64,000 bases of DNA. It comes from Sutcliffiella halmapala (GTDB lineage Bacteria; Bacillota; Bacilli; Bacillales; Bacillaceae_I). The stretch spans positions 3,981,445 to 4,045,444 of the forward strand of contig NZ_KV917375.1 in assembly GCF_002019665.1 (NCBI RefSeq), given 5' to 3'. A program made the position numbers and the translations under genes. How positions within the stretch are numbered: position 1 is the first letter of the stretch; every line of letters begins with the position of its first letter. Below are positions 17,548-25,899 of the stretch, piece after piece. The notes beneath the pieces are model-generated. The model saw only the letters and a program-made list of their open reading frames with translations. It ran no database searches and was not told the DNA's origin.

Positions 17548-18426
17548 TTACATCTCCTCGTCATACCTGATTACTTTTCTTGTAACAATCGTTAAAATCA
17601 AGGTCATGATTAGTACTAAAAATGCTGCGGCGGATGCTATCCCCATCTGAAACTGTAAAATTCCCTTTTCATACGTATAGGTCATAAATACATTCACTTC
17701 ACTTGCGATAGCGGGGTTGCTCAATATGAAAATTTGATCAAAAATTCTCAAAACACCCATGACATTCAATAACAAAACAATTTTCATAGTCGGTATTAAT
17801 TGAGGTAGTGTGACATGTTTTATTTTCTGGAATCTGTTTGCTCCATCGATACTAGCTGCTTCATATAAGCTCGGGTTAATGCCTACAATAGCCGCCATAT
17901 AGAGGATACAGGTGTAACCCATGTCCTTCCATATTGCCGTAAGAATCATGATTGGCTTGGCATAATCGCTTTTTACTAGAAAGTGAACAGGATTCTCTTT
18001 GCCAAACCACTTCAACAGTTCATTAACGAGACCACCATCAGGAGAAAGCAAGAAGATCCAGATTCCACCTACCACTACCCACGAGAATAGATGCGGTAAA
18101 TAAATAACTGTCTGTGTGAAACGTTGGAAAATCGAACTTATTGCCTCATTTAATGAAATAGCAATGATAATAGGAAAAATAAAGCCGATTATTAATATCC
18201 CACCACTAATGGCAAACGTATTAATGGTTACCTTTAAAAATTCAGGGTCTTTCAAAACAAATAAGTAGTTTTCAAAACCAACGAACGGCCTATCCCCTAT
18301 TAACCGGAATTCTTGAAAACTGATGATTAGCCCCCTTACCAAGGGATAATAAGCAAATAAGATAAAATAAATAAAAATGGGTATTAACATGAAATAAAGG
18401 GAACTATTCCTTTTTAATGTGTTCAT
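17548..18426 (-). CDS. Carbohydrate ABC transporter permease (MalF/LplB type)
   Basis: Inner-membrane permease of 292 residues with six helices. It contains the canonical EAA motif EAASIDGANRFQKIKHVTLP near residues 188-207. The N-terminal segment (LYFMLIPIFIYFILFAYYPLVRGLIISFQEF) and GFENY are typical of LplB/UgpA-type CUT1 subunits. It follows the binding-protein gene by 68 nt and its stop overlaps the start region of the second permease, so the pair is translationally coupled. Confidence 0.92.
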   Translation of the reverse strand: MNTLKRNSSLYFMLIPIFIYFILFAYYPLVRGLIISFQEFRLIGDRPFVGFENYLFVLKDPEFLKVTINTFAISGGILIIGFIFPIIIAISLNEAISSIFQRFTQTVIYLPHLFSWVVVGGIWIFLLSPDGGLVNELLKWFGKENPVHFLVKSDYAKPIMILTAIWKDMGYTCILYMAAIVGINPSLYEAASIDGANRFQKIKHVTLPQLIPTMKIVLLLNVMGVLRIFDQIFILSNPAIASEVNVFMTYTYEKGILQFQMGIASAAAFLVLIMTLILTIVTRKVIRYDEEM

Positions 18427-18494
18427 ATTTACACCTTCTGCTAAGTATTTTGTTAGATAAATACAGAAAGGAGAGGATTCCCCTCTCCTACTAT

Positions 18495-19919
18495 TTATTT
18501 GTCAATTAAACTAGCATTGAGTAACTCCTTATGCATCATTTCTACTGCATCTTTAGCCGGAATTTCACCCATCATAGCTTGGAAAGCATACTTTGTTACA
18601 ATTTTTTCAGCGTTAGGCCAATCAGCAGTAGAAACCTCAACCGTTGCATGATTATCTAAGATGATTTGTTGAGCTTCTTTTACACCCTTCATCTCTCCCA
18701 TTGGATTTTGGAAGTTTGTATTGTTGGGAAAAGGGGCACCATGGTCCATACCATGCTCTTTACCTATATCCGTTAATTGATATTCTCCTGCTTCACTAAC
18801 CGTAAAGTCATGATCTTTGATACCTAATGTCCCTAAGATATTACCTTCCTCGGAATGCCAGAATTCTAAAAAATCCATTGCCAAACCTGGATTTTCCGCA
18901 TTTACAGGGATTGCCCAAAGACTTGGATCTCCGCGACGAAGCATAATTTTTCCATCTTCACCAACTGCACCTGGTATTCCCTTTGCTTCAAATTCAGTTT
19001 CAGGATTCTCTGTTTGCGCAATATTGTTAAACAATCCTACCCATGCGTCCCAATACGTCACCATCCCCACACGATCTGTTAAAAATAACTCCCGCATTTT
19101 TCCTGTATCATTTGTCGCAAAGTTAGGATCTAATATTCCTTCTTTATAAAGCTTTGCAAACCACTCATACACAGGTACAGCGTCTTCAGTAGCATATGGA
19201 ATCGTTCTGTTGCCACTTTCATCTACCACATATCGATATTTCACTCCAGCAGCACTCATAAATCCTTGGATATCATACAAACCTGCGGTAGATAATCCAT
19301 ACGTATCATCTTTCCCGTTTCCATCCGGGTCTTCTTCTTTAAATGCTTTTAATACTTGATAAAAGTCCTCTAAAGTCTTTGGTTCTTCTAAATTTAATTT
19401 TTCCATCCAATCTTTGCGGACCGTTGGAAGCGTTCCTCCCTCAAACTTATTAAATATCCCGTAAATTTTTTCATCCTCTGTTTTTACAAGTTCCCATTCT
19501 TCAGTAGGAACAACTGTTGGATCTGATAATATCTTAGAACCTATAACTTCTTCTGTTAAATCAGTCAATACTCCCTGATCTACCAAAATATCTAGCATCG
19601 GCTTCGTTAAATAAACTAAATCGTATTTCTCACCTGAAGAAATAGTTGCCAAAAGTTTTTGGTCATAATCTGCCGGTGGCTTGTCCATCTTCACTTTAAT
19701 ACCAGTCAAACGCTCAATTTCTTTTTCGAACATTGCATGCTCTTCCGGATTTTTACCACCAACTACATTTGTTAATATCCTAAGTGTTTGATCACTGTTT
19801 TTTTCATCTGCAGCTACTGTGTCACTCGTTCCGTTGGATGATGAACAACCAGAAACAAAAATAGTAAGTATAAGTACAAGAATAAAACTTTTATATGGTA
19901 GCAACTTTTTATAAGTCAT
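18495..19919 (-). CDS. Extracellular solute-binding lipoprotein, family 1 (LplA-like)
   Basis: Membrane-tethered binding protein for the ABC importer. Signal peptide residues 1-24 end in the lipobox VSGC, then a serine/asparagine-rich linker. The mature part is a two-lobe family-1 fold; the segment DPDGNGKDDTYGLS near residue 195 is a typical calcium-like loop of LplA/YtcQ-type proteins binding complex oligosaccharides. Length is 474 aa. ATG 19919 has GGAGGG upstream. It sits second in the set, 17 nt after the LacI regulator, so it is co-transcribed with and repressed by that regulator. Confidence 0.9.
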   Translation of the reverse strand: MTYKKLLPYKSFILVLILTIFVSGCSSSNGTSDTVAADEKNSDQTLRILTNVVGGKNPEEHAMFEKEIERLTGIKVKMDKPPADYDQKLLATISSGEKYDLVYLTKPMLDILVDQGVLTDLTEEVIGSKILSDPTVVPTEEWELVKTEDEKIYGIFNKFEGGTLPTVRKDWMEKLNLEEPKTLEDFYQVLKAFKEEDPDGNGKDDTYGLSTAGLYDIQGFMSAAGVKYRYVVDESGNRTIPYATEDAVPVYEWFAKLYKEGILDPNFATNDTGKMRELFLTDRVGMVTYWDAWVGLFNNIAQTENPETEFEAKGIPGAVGEDGKIMLRRGDPSLWAIPVNAENPGLAMDFLEFWHSEEGNILGTLGIKDHDFTVSEAGEYQLTDIGKEHGMDHGAPFPNNTNFQNPMGEMKGVKEAQQIILDNHATVEVSTADWPNAEKIVTKYAFQAMMGEIPAKDAVEMMHKELLNASLIDK

Positions 19920-19936
19920 GATATACCCTCCATTAT

Positions 19937-20983
19937 TTAAAAATTTTGTTTATTCTGCTCAAAAAACACCTTGCACCGAGATGTAGATCCTCGTTCTATG
20001 ATAGTTGCAGGAATTACTACACGTTTAACTAAATTGCTTTTTGCTACTATTAATTCTGTCAATAACCGAGTAGCTTCCCGACCTAACAGCTCTGAATTCA
20101 GATTTGCACTAGATAATGGTGGAGAAAACTCGTGCGTTAGACCTCCATTATCACTGAAAGAGATAACCGATAGATCGTTTGGAATTTCAACCCGTAATTC
20201 AGCGGCTGCCTTAAAGACCCCAAATGCCATTTTGTCTGTATCTGTTATAACTGCTGTTACAGACGAATTCTCTTTAAGCAATTTCAAGGTAGTAGAATAA
20301 GCGAACTCGATAGATGTTAGTTCATTCTTAAACTCAACGATATGTTTGAAAGATTTTATTCCATAATCCTCACAAGCATTTCGATAGCCCATTTCTCTGT
20401 CTTTCGCAACCGTTCGATTTTCAGGTGCATTAAGGAATAATATGTCTTCATGACCTTTTTCAAGTAAATGCTTTGTCACCTCATACGCTATTCCAATATT
20501 GTCATTATCCACGTAAGAAACAGCATTTTCATACCGTTTTGGTGGTTTCCCGATAACAACTATCGGCTTCTCTTTAATAATTTCAGGTTTCAACCTGTTA
20601 TCCCTTTCCATAGGATCCATCAGAATTTCCCCGTCAACTGGGCTGGAAACTTGATTCTGTAATTCTTCTTGAAACTGTTGCGACAAGGTATTTATTAATA
20701 ATTGATACCCTGTAGAATTGCACTCATGAAGAACTCCATTTATTAAAGATAAATGAAAATGACTAAACTTCACGTTCTCTGCCTTCATGTTTAACCCCAA
20801 AATTCTTGTTTCCTTCGTAGCCAATGTCCTGGCCCAATAATTAGGTTTGTACCCAAGTTCCTTTGCTGCCTGCAATACTCTTTCAGAAACCTCCTTACTT
20901 ATTGGTCTTTTTTTACTGAATACACTTGAAACCGTACTTTTTGAAACCCCAGCTACTTTTGCAACATCACTAATAGTCGTCAT
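19937..20983 (-). CDS. LacI-family transcriptional regulator
   Basis: DNA-binding repressor of the downstream ABC/PHP genes. Residues 1-50 hold the LacI helix-turn-helix and hinge (TTISDVAKVAGVSKSTVSSVF, then RVLQAAKELGYKPN). Residues 60-335 form the periplasmic-binding-like ligand domain with the usual ISFSDNG segment near residue 275. ATG 20983 has AAGGAGG upstream. It is the first gene of its operon. Two palindromic AAAyCGGTTT boxes upstream (21013-21099) are good operator candidates, so autoregulation by an imported sugar is likely. Confidence 0.93.
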   Translation of the reverse strand: MTTISDVAKVAGVSKSTVSSVFSKKRPISKEVSERVLQAAKELGYKPNYWARTLATKETRILGLNMKAENVKFSHFHLSLINGVLHECNSTGYQLLINTLSQQFQEELQNQVSSPVDGEILMDPMERDNRLKPEIIKEKPIVVIGKPPKRYENAVSYVDNDNIGIAYEVTKHLLEKGHEDILFLNAPENRTVAKDREMGYRNACEDYGIKSFKHIVEFKNELTSIEFAYSTTLKLLKENSSVTAVITDTDKMAFGVFKAAAELRVEIPNDLSVISFSDNGGLTHEFSPPLSSANLNSELLGREATRLLTELIVAKSNLVKRVVIPATIIERGSTSRCKVFFEQNKQNF

Positions 20984-21012
20984 CCAAATTGCCTCCTTAC
21001 ACGTTAGATATT

Positions 21013-21099
21013 AAACCGGTTTTGTTAAGTGGACACACCTTTTATGTAAACAAACCATTAAATTAATGTTTAAAAATCTAAAATTAATTAAATCGGTTT
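21013..21099 (-). promoter_or_regulatory. Candidate LacI operator pair
   Basis: AAACCGGTTT at 21013-21022 is a perfect 10-bp palindrome with central CG, as LacI-type operators have. AAATCGGTTT at 21090-21099 differs by one base, 77 bp away, which would allow looping. A weak minus-strand TTTACA/TAACAA pair lies between them with 17-nt spacing. Confidence 0.5.
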
Positions 21100-21128
21100 T
21101 ATGAGCTGATACCTCTATTAGCACAAAA

Positions 21129-21155
21129 AAAAGCAACTATTCAAACGTTGCTTTT
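21129..21155 (-). terminator. Terminator after the TetR remnant
   Basis: AAAAGCAAC pairs with GTTGCTTTT around a 9-nt loop; the A run on the plus strand gives a T run on the minus strand. Confidence 0.6.
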
Positions 21156-21193
21156 CCGATTCGGTGAATAGAATCCCCGACCTGCTCAACCGC

Positions 21194-21466
21194 TTATTTC
21201 TGATTTTTTTTGATTCCGAGTAAAAATATATTTATAGCATAAATAAGACTTTCATCTAAATCGATAGGTAGTTTAAATTCATTATTTTGTTCTAATGATG
21301 CAAAGCCGTGAAGAATACTTCTTAGTGTTCTTACTGCGTGTATGGAGTCCTGCTCTGGAAGGCTATAGTCCATCAGCGCTTCAAGTACGATTGTAACAAT
21401 TTTCTCGCCGGTTTCTACAACTTCAGAATCTTGATTCTCTGAGGAACAATTATCCAAAAAAAACAA
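21194..21466 (-). pseudogene. Truncated TetR/AcrR regulator (C-terminal WHG domain only)
   Basis: This 90-codon frame matches the C-terminal ligand domain of TetR regulators with a WHG-type tail. The diagnostic segment AVRTLRSILHGFASLE is followed by PIDLDESLIYAINIFLLGI. The helix-turn-helix half (about 100 residues) is missing. Its 5-prime end runs into the terminator of the neighbouring DUF817 gene, so a deletion joined the two loci. DNA binding is not expected. Confidence 0.65.
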
Positions 21467-21501
21467 ATAGCAGCACTGATAACCATCAGTAATGCTATTT
21501 G
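21464..21501 (-). terminator. Terminator of the DUF817 gene
   Basis: CAAATAGCA pairs with TGCTATTTG, with an inner ACTGAT/ATCAGT stem. It lies 16 nt beyond the DUF817 stop on the minus strand, which then reaches a T8 run. Confidence 0.75.
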
Positions 21502-21516
21502 TCTCTAAATCCTGTT

Positions 21517-22308
21517 TTATAAAACTTGACCAGTATCAACCCTAGTAGAACTTTTCCCCTTAACCAGCTTTAACGTCGCTACAATAAGAAAGCTAACAAT
21601 CACTAATAAGAGCCATGAACTTACCTTTCCTAGATGAACGAGACTCCACGCATTGGTTTGGTTAGGATATTCCCAAGCGCCAAAGAAGGTGGCGATATTT
21701 TCGGCTATCCAGATAAAAAATCCGATGAGCACAAAAGAAAATGCGAGTGGCATCCGGTAACGAGATCCACCAACCTCGTAGGTGACCCATGATTTCCAAA
21801 AGACGATAATGACAAGTCCCGATAACCACCAACGAATGTCAATCCAATAATGGTGGGTGAAAAAGTTCAAATATATCGCAGCTGCAAGTGGTACAACTAC
21901 TAGAAATGGAGGCCACTTCACAAGTTCAACATCTAGCCTTCTCCACGCTTGGCAAAGATAGCTCGCAACACTTGCGTACATGAAGCCACTATACAAAGGG
22001 ACTCCGAAAATTTTCGAATATCCTTCCTCCGGATATGACCAGGACCCCATATGCACTTTGAACAGTTCAAGCGCAAGCCCAATAATGTGGAACAATGTAA
22101 TAACCTTAAGTTCATCCCGTGTTTCAAGTCCAGATCGCACCATCCACCACTGCATTAGAAGGCAGATGATGAGTAGCCAATCATACCGTGGTAAAAAAGG
22201 AAGTGGTAAGATTTTGGTTAATGCTAAAGAAGCAAAAATAACAACAGGAAACAAACAAGATATGGCCTGCTCCCAGCCAAAACGTATGAGTTGTTCTAAT
22301 GCTCTCAT
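21517..22308 (-). CDS. yoaT: DUF817 integral membrane protein (YoaT-like)
   Basis: 263-residue membrane protein with about eight helices and many Trp residues. Conserved DUF817 blocks are HMGSWSYPEEGYSKIFGVPLYSGFMYASV near residue 86 and a second ENIATFFGAWEYPNQ near residue 205. Function is unknown; the repeated GxWxYP pattern recalls carotenoid/lycopene-cyclase-like membrane folds, but this is only a resemblance. Gene order with the next two upstream genes matches B. subtilis yoaS-yozG-yoaT as I recall it. Own terminator. Confidence 0.8.
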   Translation of the reverse strand: MRALEQLIRFGWEQAISCLFPVVIFASLALTKILPLPFLPRYDWLLIICLLMQWWMVRSGLETRDELKVITLFHIIGLALELFKVHMGSWSYPEEGYSKIFGVPLYSGFMYASVASYLCQAWRRLDVELVKWPPFLVVVPLAAAIYLNFFTHHYWIDIRWWLSGLVIIVFWKSWVTYEVGGSRYRMPLAFSFVLIGFFIWIAENIATFFGAWEYPNQTNAWSLVHLGKVSSWLLLVIVSFLIVATLKLVKGKSSTRVDTGQVL

Positions 22309-22419
22309 GCTTTATGCCTCCAAAAGTTTTTCGAAATATAACTACGTCCTAGTAATAAGTTAGCGCTAATAGTTTAGAGCGAAACACAAAGGTTTACCTC
22401 CATTAACTAACTCTACATT

Positions 22420-22641
22420 TTATCCATCCATGTCATCGTCAGGTCTGTATTCTAAAACATCGCCAGGCTGACAGTCTAAAGCCTTACAAATCGCCTCTAA
22501 AGTGGACAAGCGAACCGCTTTTGCCTTTCCATTTTTCAATATAGAAAGATTCGCCATCGTGATTCCGACTCGTTCCGATAGTTCTGTGACACTCATTTTC
22601 CTTTTTGCTAGCATCACATCAATATTGATTATAATTGCCAT
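22420..22641 (-). CDS. yozG: Small XRE/Cro-type regulator (YozG-like)
   Basis: 73-residue single-domain helix-turn-helix protein. The HTH is KMSVTELSERVGITMANLSILKNGKAK (about residues 15-41), followed by LEAICKALDCQPGDVLEY, the standard end of the YozG/HipB-like small regulators. ATG 22641 lies 6 nt after GAGGTG; a GTG at 22650 falls inside that site. Its gene follows the DUF2975 membrane protein by 10 nt. In such pairs the membrane partner may modulate the regulator. Confidence 0.88.
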   Translation of the reverse strand: MAIIINIDVMLAKRKMSVTELSERVGITMANLSILKNGKAKAVRLSTLEAICKALDCQPGDVLEYRPDDDMDG

Positions 22642-22651
22642 TGTTTTCACC

Positions 22652-23134
22652 TCAGACCGTTAATTCATTTTCAGATTTTATATCGATAGCTTCTTGCAGG
22701 AGTCTTTCGAGAACAGCAGCAAAGACTGCGATAACTAATGAAGCAAAAATAATGACCAATCCGATGATGATGACACCTGGGGCGTCGTCTCTCTCCGCTA
22801 TGAGATAAAAGAGTGGCATGCCTACTACATAGAAGATACTGATTATAACGGCACATTTTTTGATATTCTTTAAAGCCTTAACAGATAATTCCGAGAACGC
22901 TTTGTTCTTGTCGATATAGCTTAAAAGTTTAACAGCTTGATACAGAGCAAAGTAAAAAGGTATCGCCGAACCATACAAAAGAATAAAAACAAGATATTTT
23001 AGATAAGCTTTATCTGGATATAAATCTACTGCAAAATTCCCAATCTCAGGCACCAAAAATATGCACATAGCAAGAACTGGAATTCCGATAAGAATAACAG
23101 CCGTCTTTAAAAAGAGAGTTGTTCCTTGTTTCAT
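22652..23134 (-). CDS. yoaS: DUF2975 membrane protein (YoaS-like)
   Basis: 160-residue protein with four helices (about 9-31, 45-67, 92-113, 122-145), the DUF2975 pattern. ATG 23134 is chosen because GAGGTG precedes it by 6 nt. It is coupled to the small XRE regulator, a pairing common in Firmicutes, where the membrane protein and regulator form a two-gene unit of unknown signal. It is the first gene of the yoaS-yozG-yoaT block. Confidence 0.8.
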   Translation of the reverse strand: MKQGTTLFLKTAVILIGIPVLAMCIFLVPEIGNFAVDLYPDKAYLKYLVFILLYGSAIPFYFALYQAVKLLSYIDKNKAFSELSVKALKNIKKCAVIISIFYVVGMPLFYLIAERDDAPGVIIIGLVIIFASLVIAVFAAVLERLLQEAIDIKSENELTV

Positions 23135-23340
23135 AAAAAGCACCTCACATATTTATTTTCAAATTGATTATAACATATATTTATCGTTTTACAATAAATT
23201 ATTATTGCGTTTTATCCTTTTATTATTGTTATTAAATAACTTATTAATTTTGGACAAAGTTAAAAGCATTCCTCATTACAGAGAAATGCTCTATAAATGT
23301 AACCTTTTCAATTTCTAACTTGTTCAACCCTCAACTAACC

Positions 23341-24561
23341 TTAAACTTGCCCTACTACTACTTTCCCTTTATAAATAACTGCTTCACGCTTTGGTGTTCT
23401 TGCAACAGCTTCTGCGGAGCAAGCGGCGTTTACTAATAGTAAGTCTGCATCGTCACCTACAAGTGGCCATGTTACCTCTCCTGCTTTATTTAATGGAGTA
23501 GGTCCGCCTGTTCCATATTTTAGAACGTTCGCTAACGTACGTTCGTCACTTTTCCGATACACTTCACAATATCTTGTTACTTTTTCTAATACATCGCCTG
23601 TTCCATATGGTCCCCACGAATCATAAAAGCCGTCGCAACCTAGAAATACATTTACTCCATGGTGATCTAATATTTCAATCGGTGGAAGGGTTCGAGATAT
23701 TGGAATAGTTGACATGATAGACATACCTAAAGCACTTAATTTTTGCGCGATTTCTTCTTGTTGGCCAACAGGGACATCTCCTAAACTGAACGCATGACTT
23801 ACAGAGACCCGATTATTCCATTTTGCCTCTTCTACCATTTCGGCCAATTTATCAACAGTATAGTAACCTAGGTGACCACCGTCATGTAAATGGATATCTA
23901 CATCTGCATTATATTCCGTCGCTAAGTTCATCACTTCATCTAGTGACTTTTCTATATTTTCATCTATTCCTGCTGGATCTAATCCTCCAACGAGATCTGC
24001 TCCTGATCTCATCGCCTCCCTCATTAAAGGAAGGACGTCCCCTTTTAATAATCCATGCTGCGGAAAGGCTACTATTTCATAAGTCAACTTGTCTGCATAA
24101 TCTTCTAGAGCTGCTTTGACCCCTTCTAAATTTTTTAAGCCAATGTACGGGTCAATATTAACATGCGTTCTTATATGAGTGGAGCCATTTGAAAGTAATA
24201 AATCGATCATTTTACTAGCACGTTGTTTTGTCGTCGGAGCTAACTCTTTTAATTCCATCGCTTCATAACGGAGACGCTCTTTTAAATTTTTGACAGGTTT
24301 ACAAGCTTTCCAATCTAAGGAAAGATATGTTTTATCTAAATGATTGTGCATCTCTTTCATCGTTGGAATAGCTAGCATTCCCTTCCCATCTACCACTTTT
24401 TCTGCTGCTGGAATGGTATAACTAGAAAGCTTTTTCTCTACTATTTTCCCATTAGAAATTTTAAGATGAAAAAGTTCCGTTTTTGTTTCATATCTACCAC
24501 TTTCATCTTGCGTAAATCCAGTATCTAACTTAACATTTTTCAACCAGTAAGCTGACGTCAT
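23341..24561 (-). CDS. Amidohydrolase, cytosine-deaminase-like (copy 1)
   Basis: Zinc- or iron-type metallohydrolase of the amidohydrolase superfamily, near cytosine/isocytosine deaminases. Metal and catalytic motifs are in order: MHNHLDKTYL (HxH near residue 67), THVNID, VDIHLHDGG (about residue 218), SHAFSLGD (about residue 250), and the late Asp in LGCDGFYDSWGPYG. The C-terminal composite sheet domain ends with VIYKGKVV. Expected chemistry is deamination or amide hydrolysis of a ring nitrogen compound. ATG 24561 follows AAGGAGGA; the frame extends to 24591 without a site. It is the last of three genes with a binding protein and a paralogous hydrolase. Confidence 0.88.
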   Translation of the reverse strand: MTSAYWLKNVKLDTGFTQDESGRYETKTELFHLKISNGKIVEKKLSSYTIPAAEKVVDGKGMLAIPTMKEMHNHLDKTYLSLDWKACKPVKNLKERLRYEAMELKELAPTTKQRASKMIDLLLSNGSTHIRTHVNIDPYIGLKNLEGVKAALEDYADKLTYEIVAFPQHGLLKGDVLPLMREAMRSGADLVGGLDPAGIDENIEKSLDEVMNLATEYNADVDIHLHDGGHLGYYTVDKLAEMVEEAKWNNRVSVSHAFSLGDVPVGQQEEIAQKLSALGMSIMSTIPISRTLPPIEILDHHGVNVFLGCDGFYDSWGPYGTGDVLEKVTRYCEVYRKSDERTLANVLKYGTGGPTPLNKAGEVTWPLVGDDADLLLVNAACSAEAVARTPKREAVIYKGKVVVGQV

Positions 24562-24621
24562 GGTTGCATCCTCCTTACAAACTATTATCAAGGCTATTAT
24601 TTAGATAGAAATACAGCAATC

Positions 24622-25848
24622 TTATTTATGAACGTACTCTTTCGATTCAACTTTTTTACCTTTAAAGAATAAGGATTCTACCGTTCCCCTTCTCGCTACC
24701 GCTTCTGCAGAACAAGTAGCATTTACTAACATCATCGTGGCATCGTCTCCTACTTTCGGCCAAACTTGCTCCCCTTTTTCATTTAAAGGTGTCACTCCAC
24801 CAGTTCCATATTTTAATGCTCTTGATAAGGAGAATTCGTCAATCATGCGAAATCTCTCCGCAAGCACACCTAGCTTTTGAATTGTATTTCCTGTACCAAA
24901 TGGAGACCAATGATCGGTAATCGTATCGTGACCTAGCGAAAGCATTAAGCCTGATTGATCCAATGTCGGAACAGGAATAGTAGGTCGGTTTATTGGAATG
25001 GTTGTGGTAATATCCATTTCTTGTTCCTTTAAAATGGCTATCATTTCATGTAGTTCTTGGCCTTGTAGATCCCCTAGTGCAATTCCGTGACTAATGGTAG
25101 CTTTCCCTTTTAACTTTGCTTCTTCTGTGTAATGAGCCATTCTTTTGAAAGTAAAGGCGCCTAACGTGTTCGGATCGTGTAAATGAATGTCTACCCCTTT
25201 ATTACTTTCAGTTGCTATATCAAAAATGGTATAAAGAGACTTCTCGATGTCTCGATCAACGGTGGCTGGATCAACACCACCAACTAATGTAGCACCATTC
25301 TTCATCGCATCCCGAACAAGCTGGACAGAATCACTTCGAAGTAATCCATGTTGAGGAAAGGCTACAATCTCATACGTCAGGACATCTTCATATTTCTTCA
25401 AGGCATTTACGGTAGCCTCGAGATTTTTCAGACCGATAACAGGGTCCACATTACAATGCGTTCTAATATGTGTGTGGCCATTTTTCAACAGTAACTCGAT
25501 AATCTTTTCTGCACGTTCTTGCGCTGTTGGTAACAGTTTAGGAAGTAATTCCTGTTCTTCTTCTATTCTCGTAAAAATTCCTTTCGTAGGAGGCATACAC
25601 GCCTTCCATTGACCACCATAATACGTTTTATCAATATGAATATGCATATCTCTTAAAGTAGGCAGTAGTAATTTTCCACTTGCATCGTACTGTGCTTCAC
25701 CATCACTTGGAAACGTGTGGCTAATGTCCGCCACTTTTCCTTGTTCAATTTTTATGTGTGCGATTTCTGTTTCCGTACCAATTACACGTTCGTTCTCGTA
25801 CTTAAACCCCTTCTCTAATCGAACATTCGTTAACCAATAACTAGTCAT
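24622..25848 (-). CDS. Amidohydrolase, cytosine-deaminase-like (copy 2)
   Basis: Paralogue of the neighbouring enzyme, with the same motif series: MHIHIDKTYY (HxH), THCNVD, VDIHLHDPN, SHGIALGD and SLGHDTITDHWSPFG. Residues between motifs differ enough (GGQWKACMPP against LDWKACKPV) to suggest different but related substrates, such as successive steps on one compound. ATG 25848 follows GGGAGG. It is 60 nt upstream of copy 1 and 51 nt downstream of the family-5 binding protein, so the three are probably one operon. Confidence 0.88.
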   Translation of the reverse strand: MTSYWLTNVRLEKGFKYENERVIGTETEIAHIKIEQGKVADISHTFPSDGEAQYDASGKLLLPTLRDMHIHIDKTYYGGQWKACMPPTKGIFTRIEEEQELLPKLLPTAQERAEKIIELLLKNGHTHIRTHCNVDPVIGLKNLEATVNALKKYEDVLTYEIVAFPQHGLLRSDSVQLVRDAMKNGATLVGGVDPATVDRDIEKSLYTIFDIATESNKGVDIHLHDPNTLGAFTFKRMAHYTEEAKLKGKATISHGIALGDLQGQELHEMIAILKEQEMDITTTIPINRPTIPVPTLDQSGLMLSLGHDTITDHWSPFGTGNTIQKLGVLAERFRMIDEFSLSRALKYGTGGVTPLNEKGEQVWPKVGDDATMMLVNATCSAEAVARRGTVESLFFKGKKVESKEYVHK

Positions 25849-25899
25849 TTAATCTTCCTCCCTTATGTGTTAAATAAACAACTCACTTTGCAAAAGAGA

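Noticed and set aside
23341-25848. Two adjacent amidohydrolase genes as a possible split or assembly duplication
   Set aside because: Both frames are complete with their own ribosome binding sites and differ throughout, so they are genuine paralogues.
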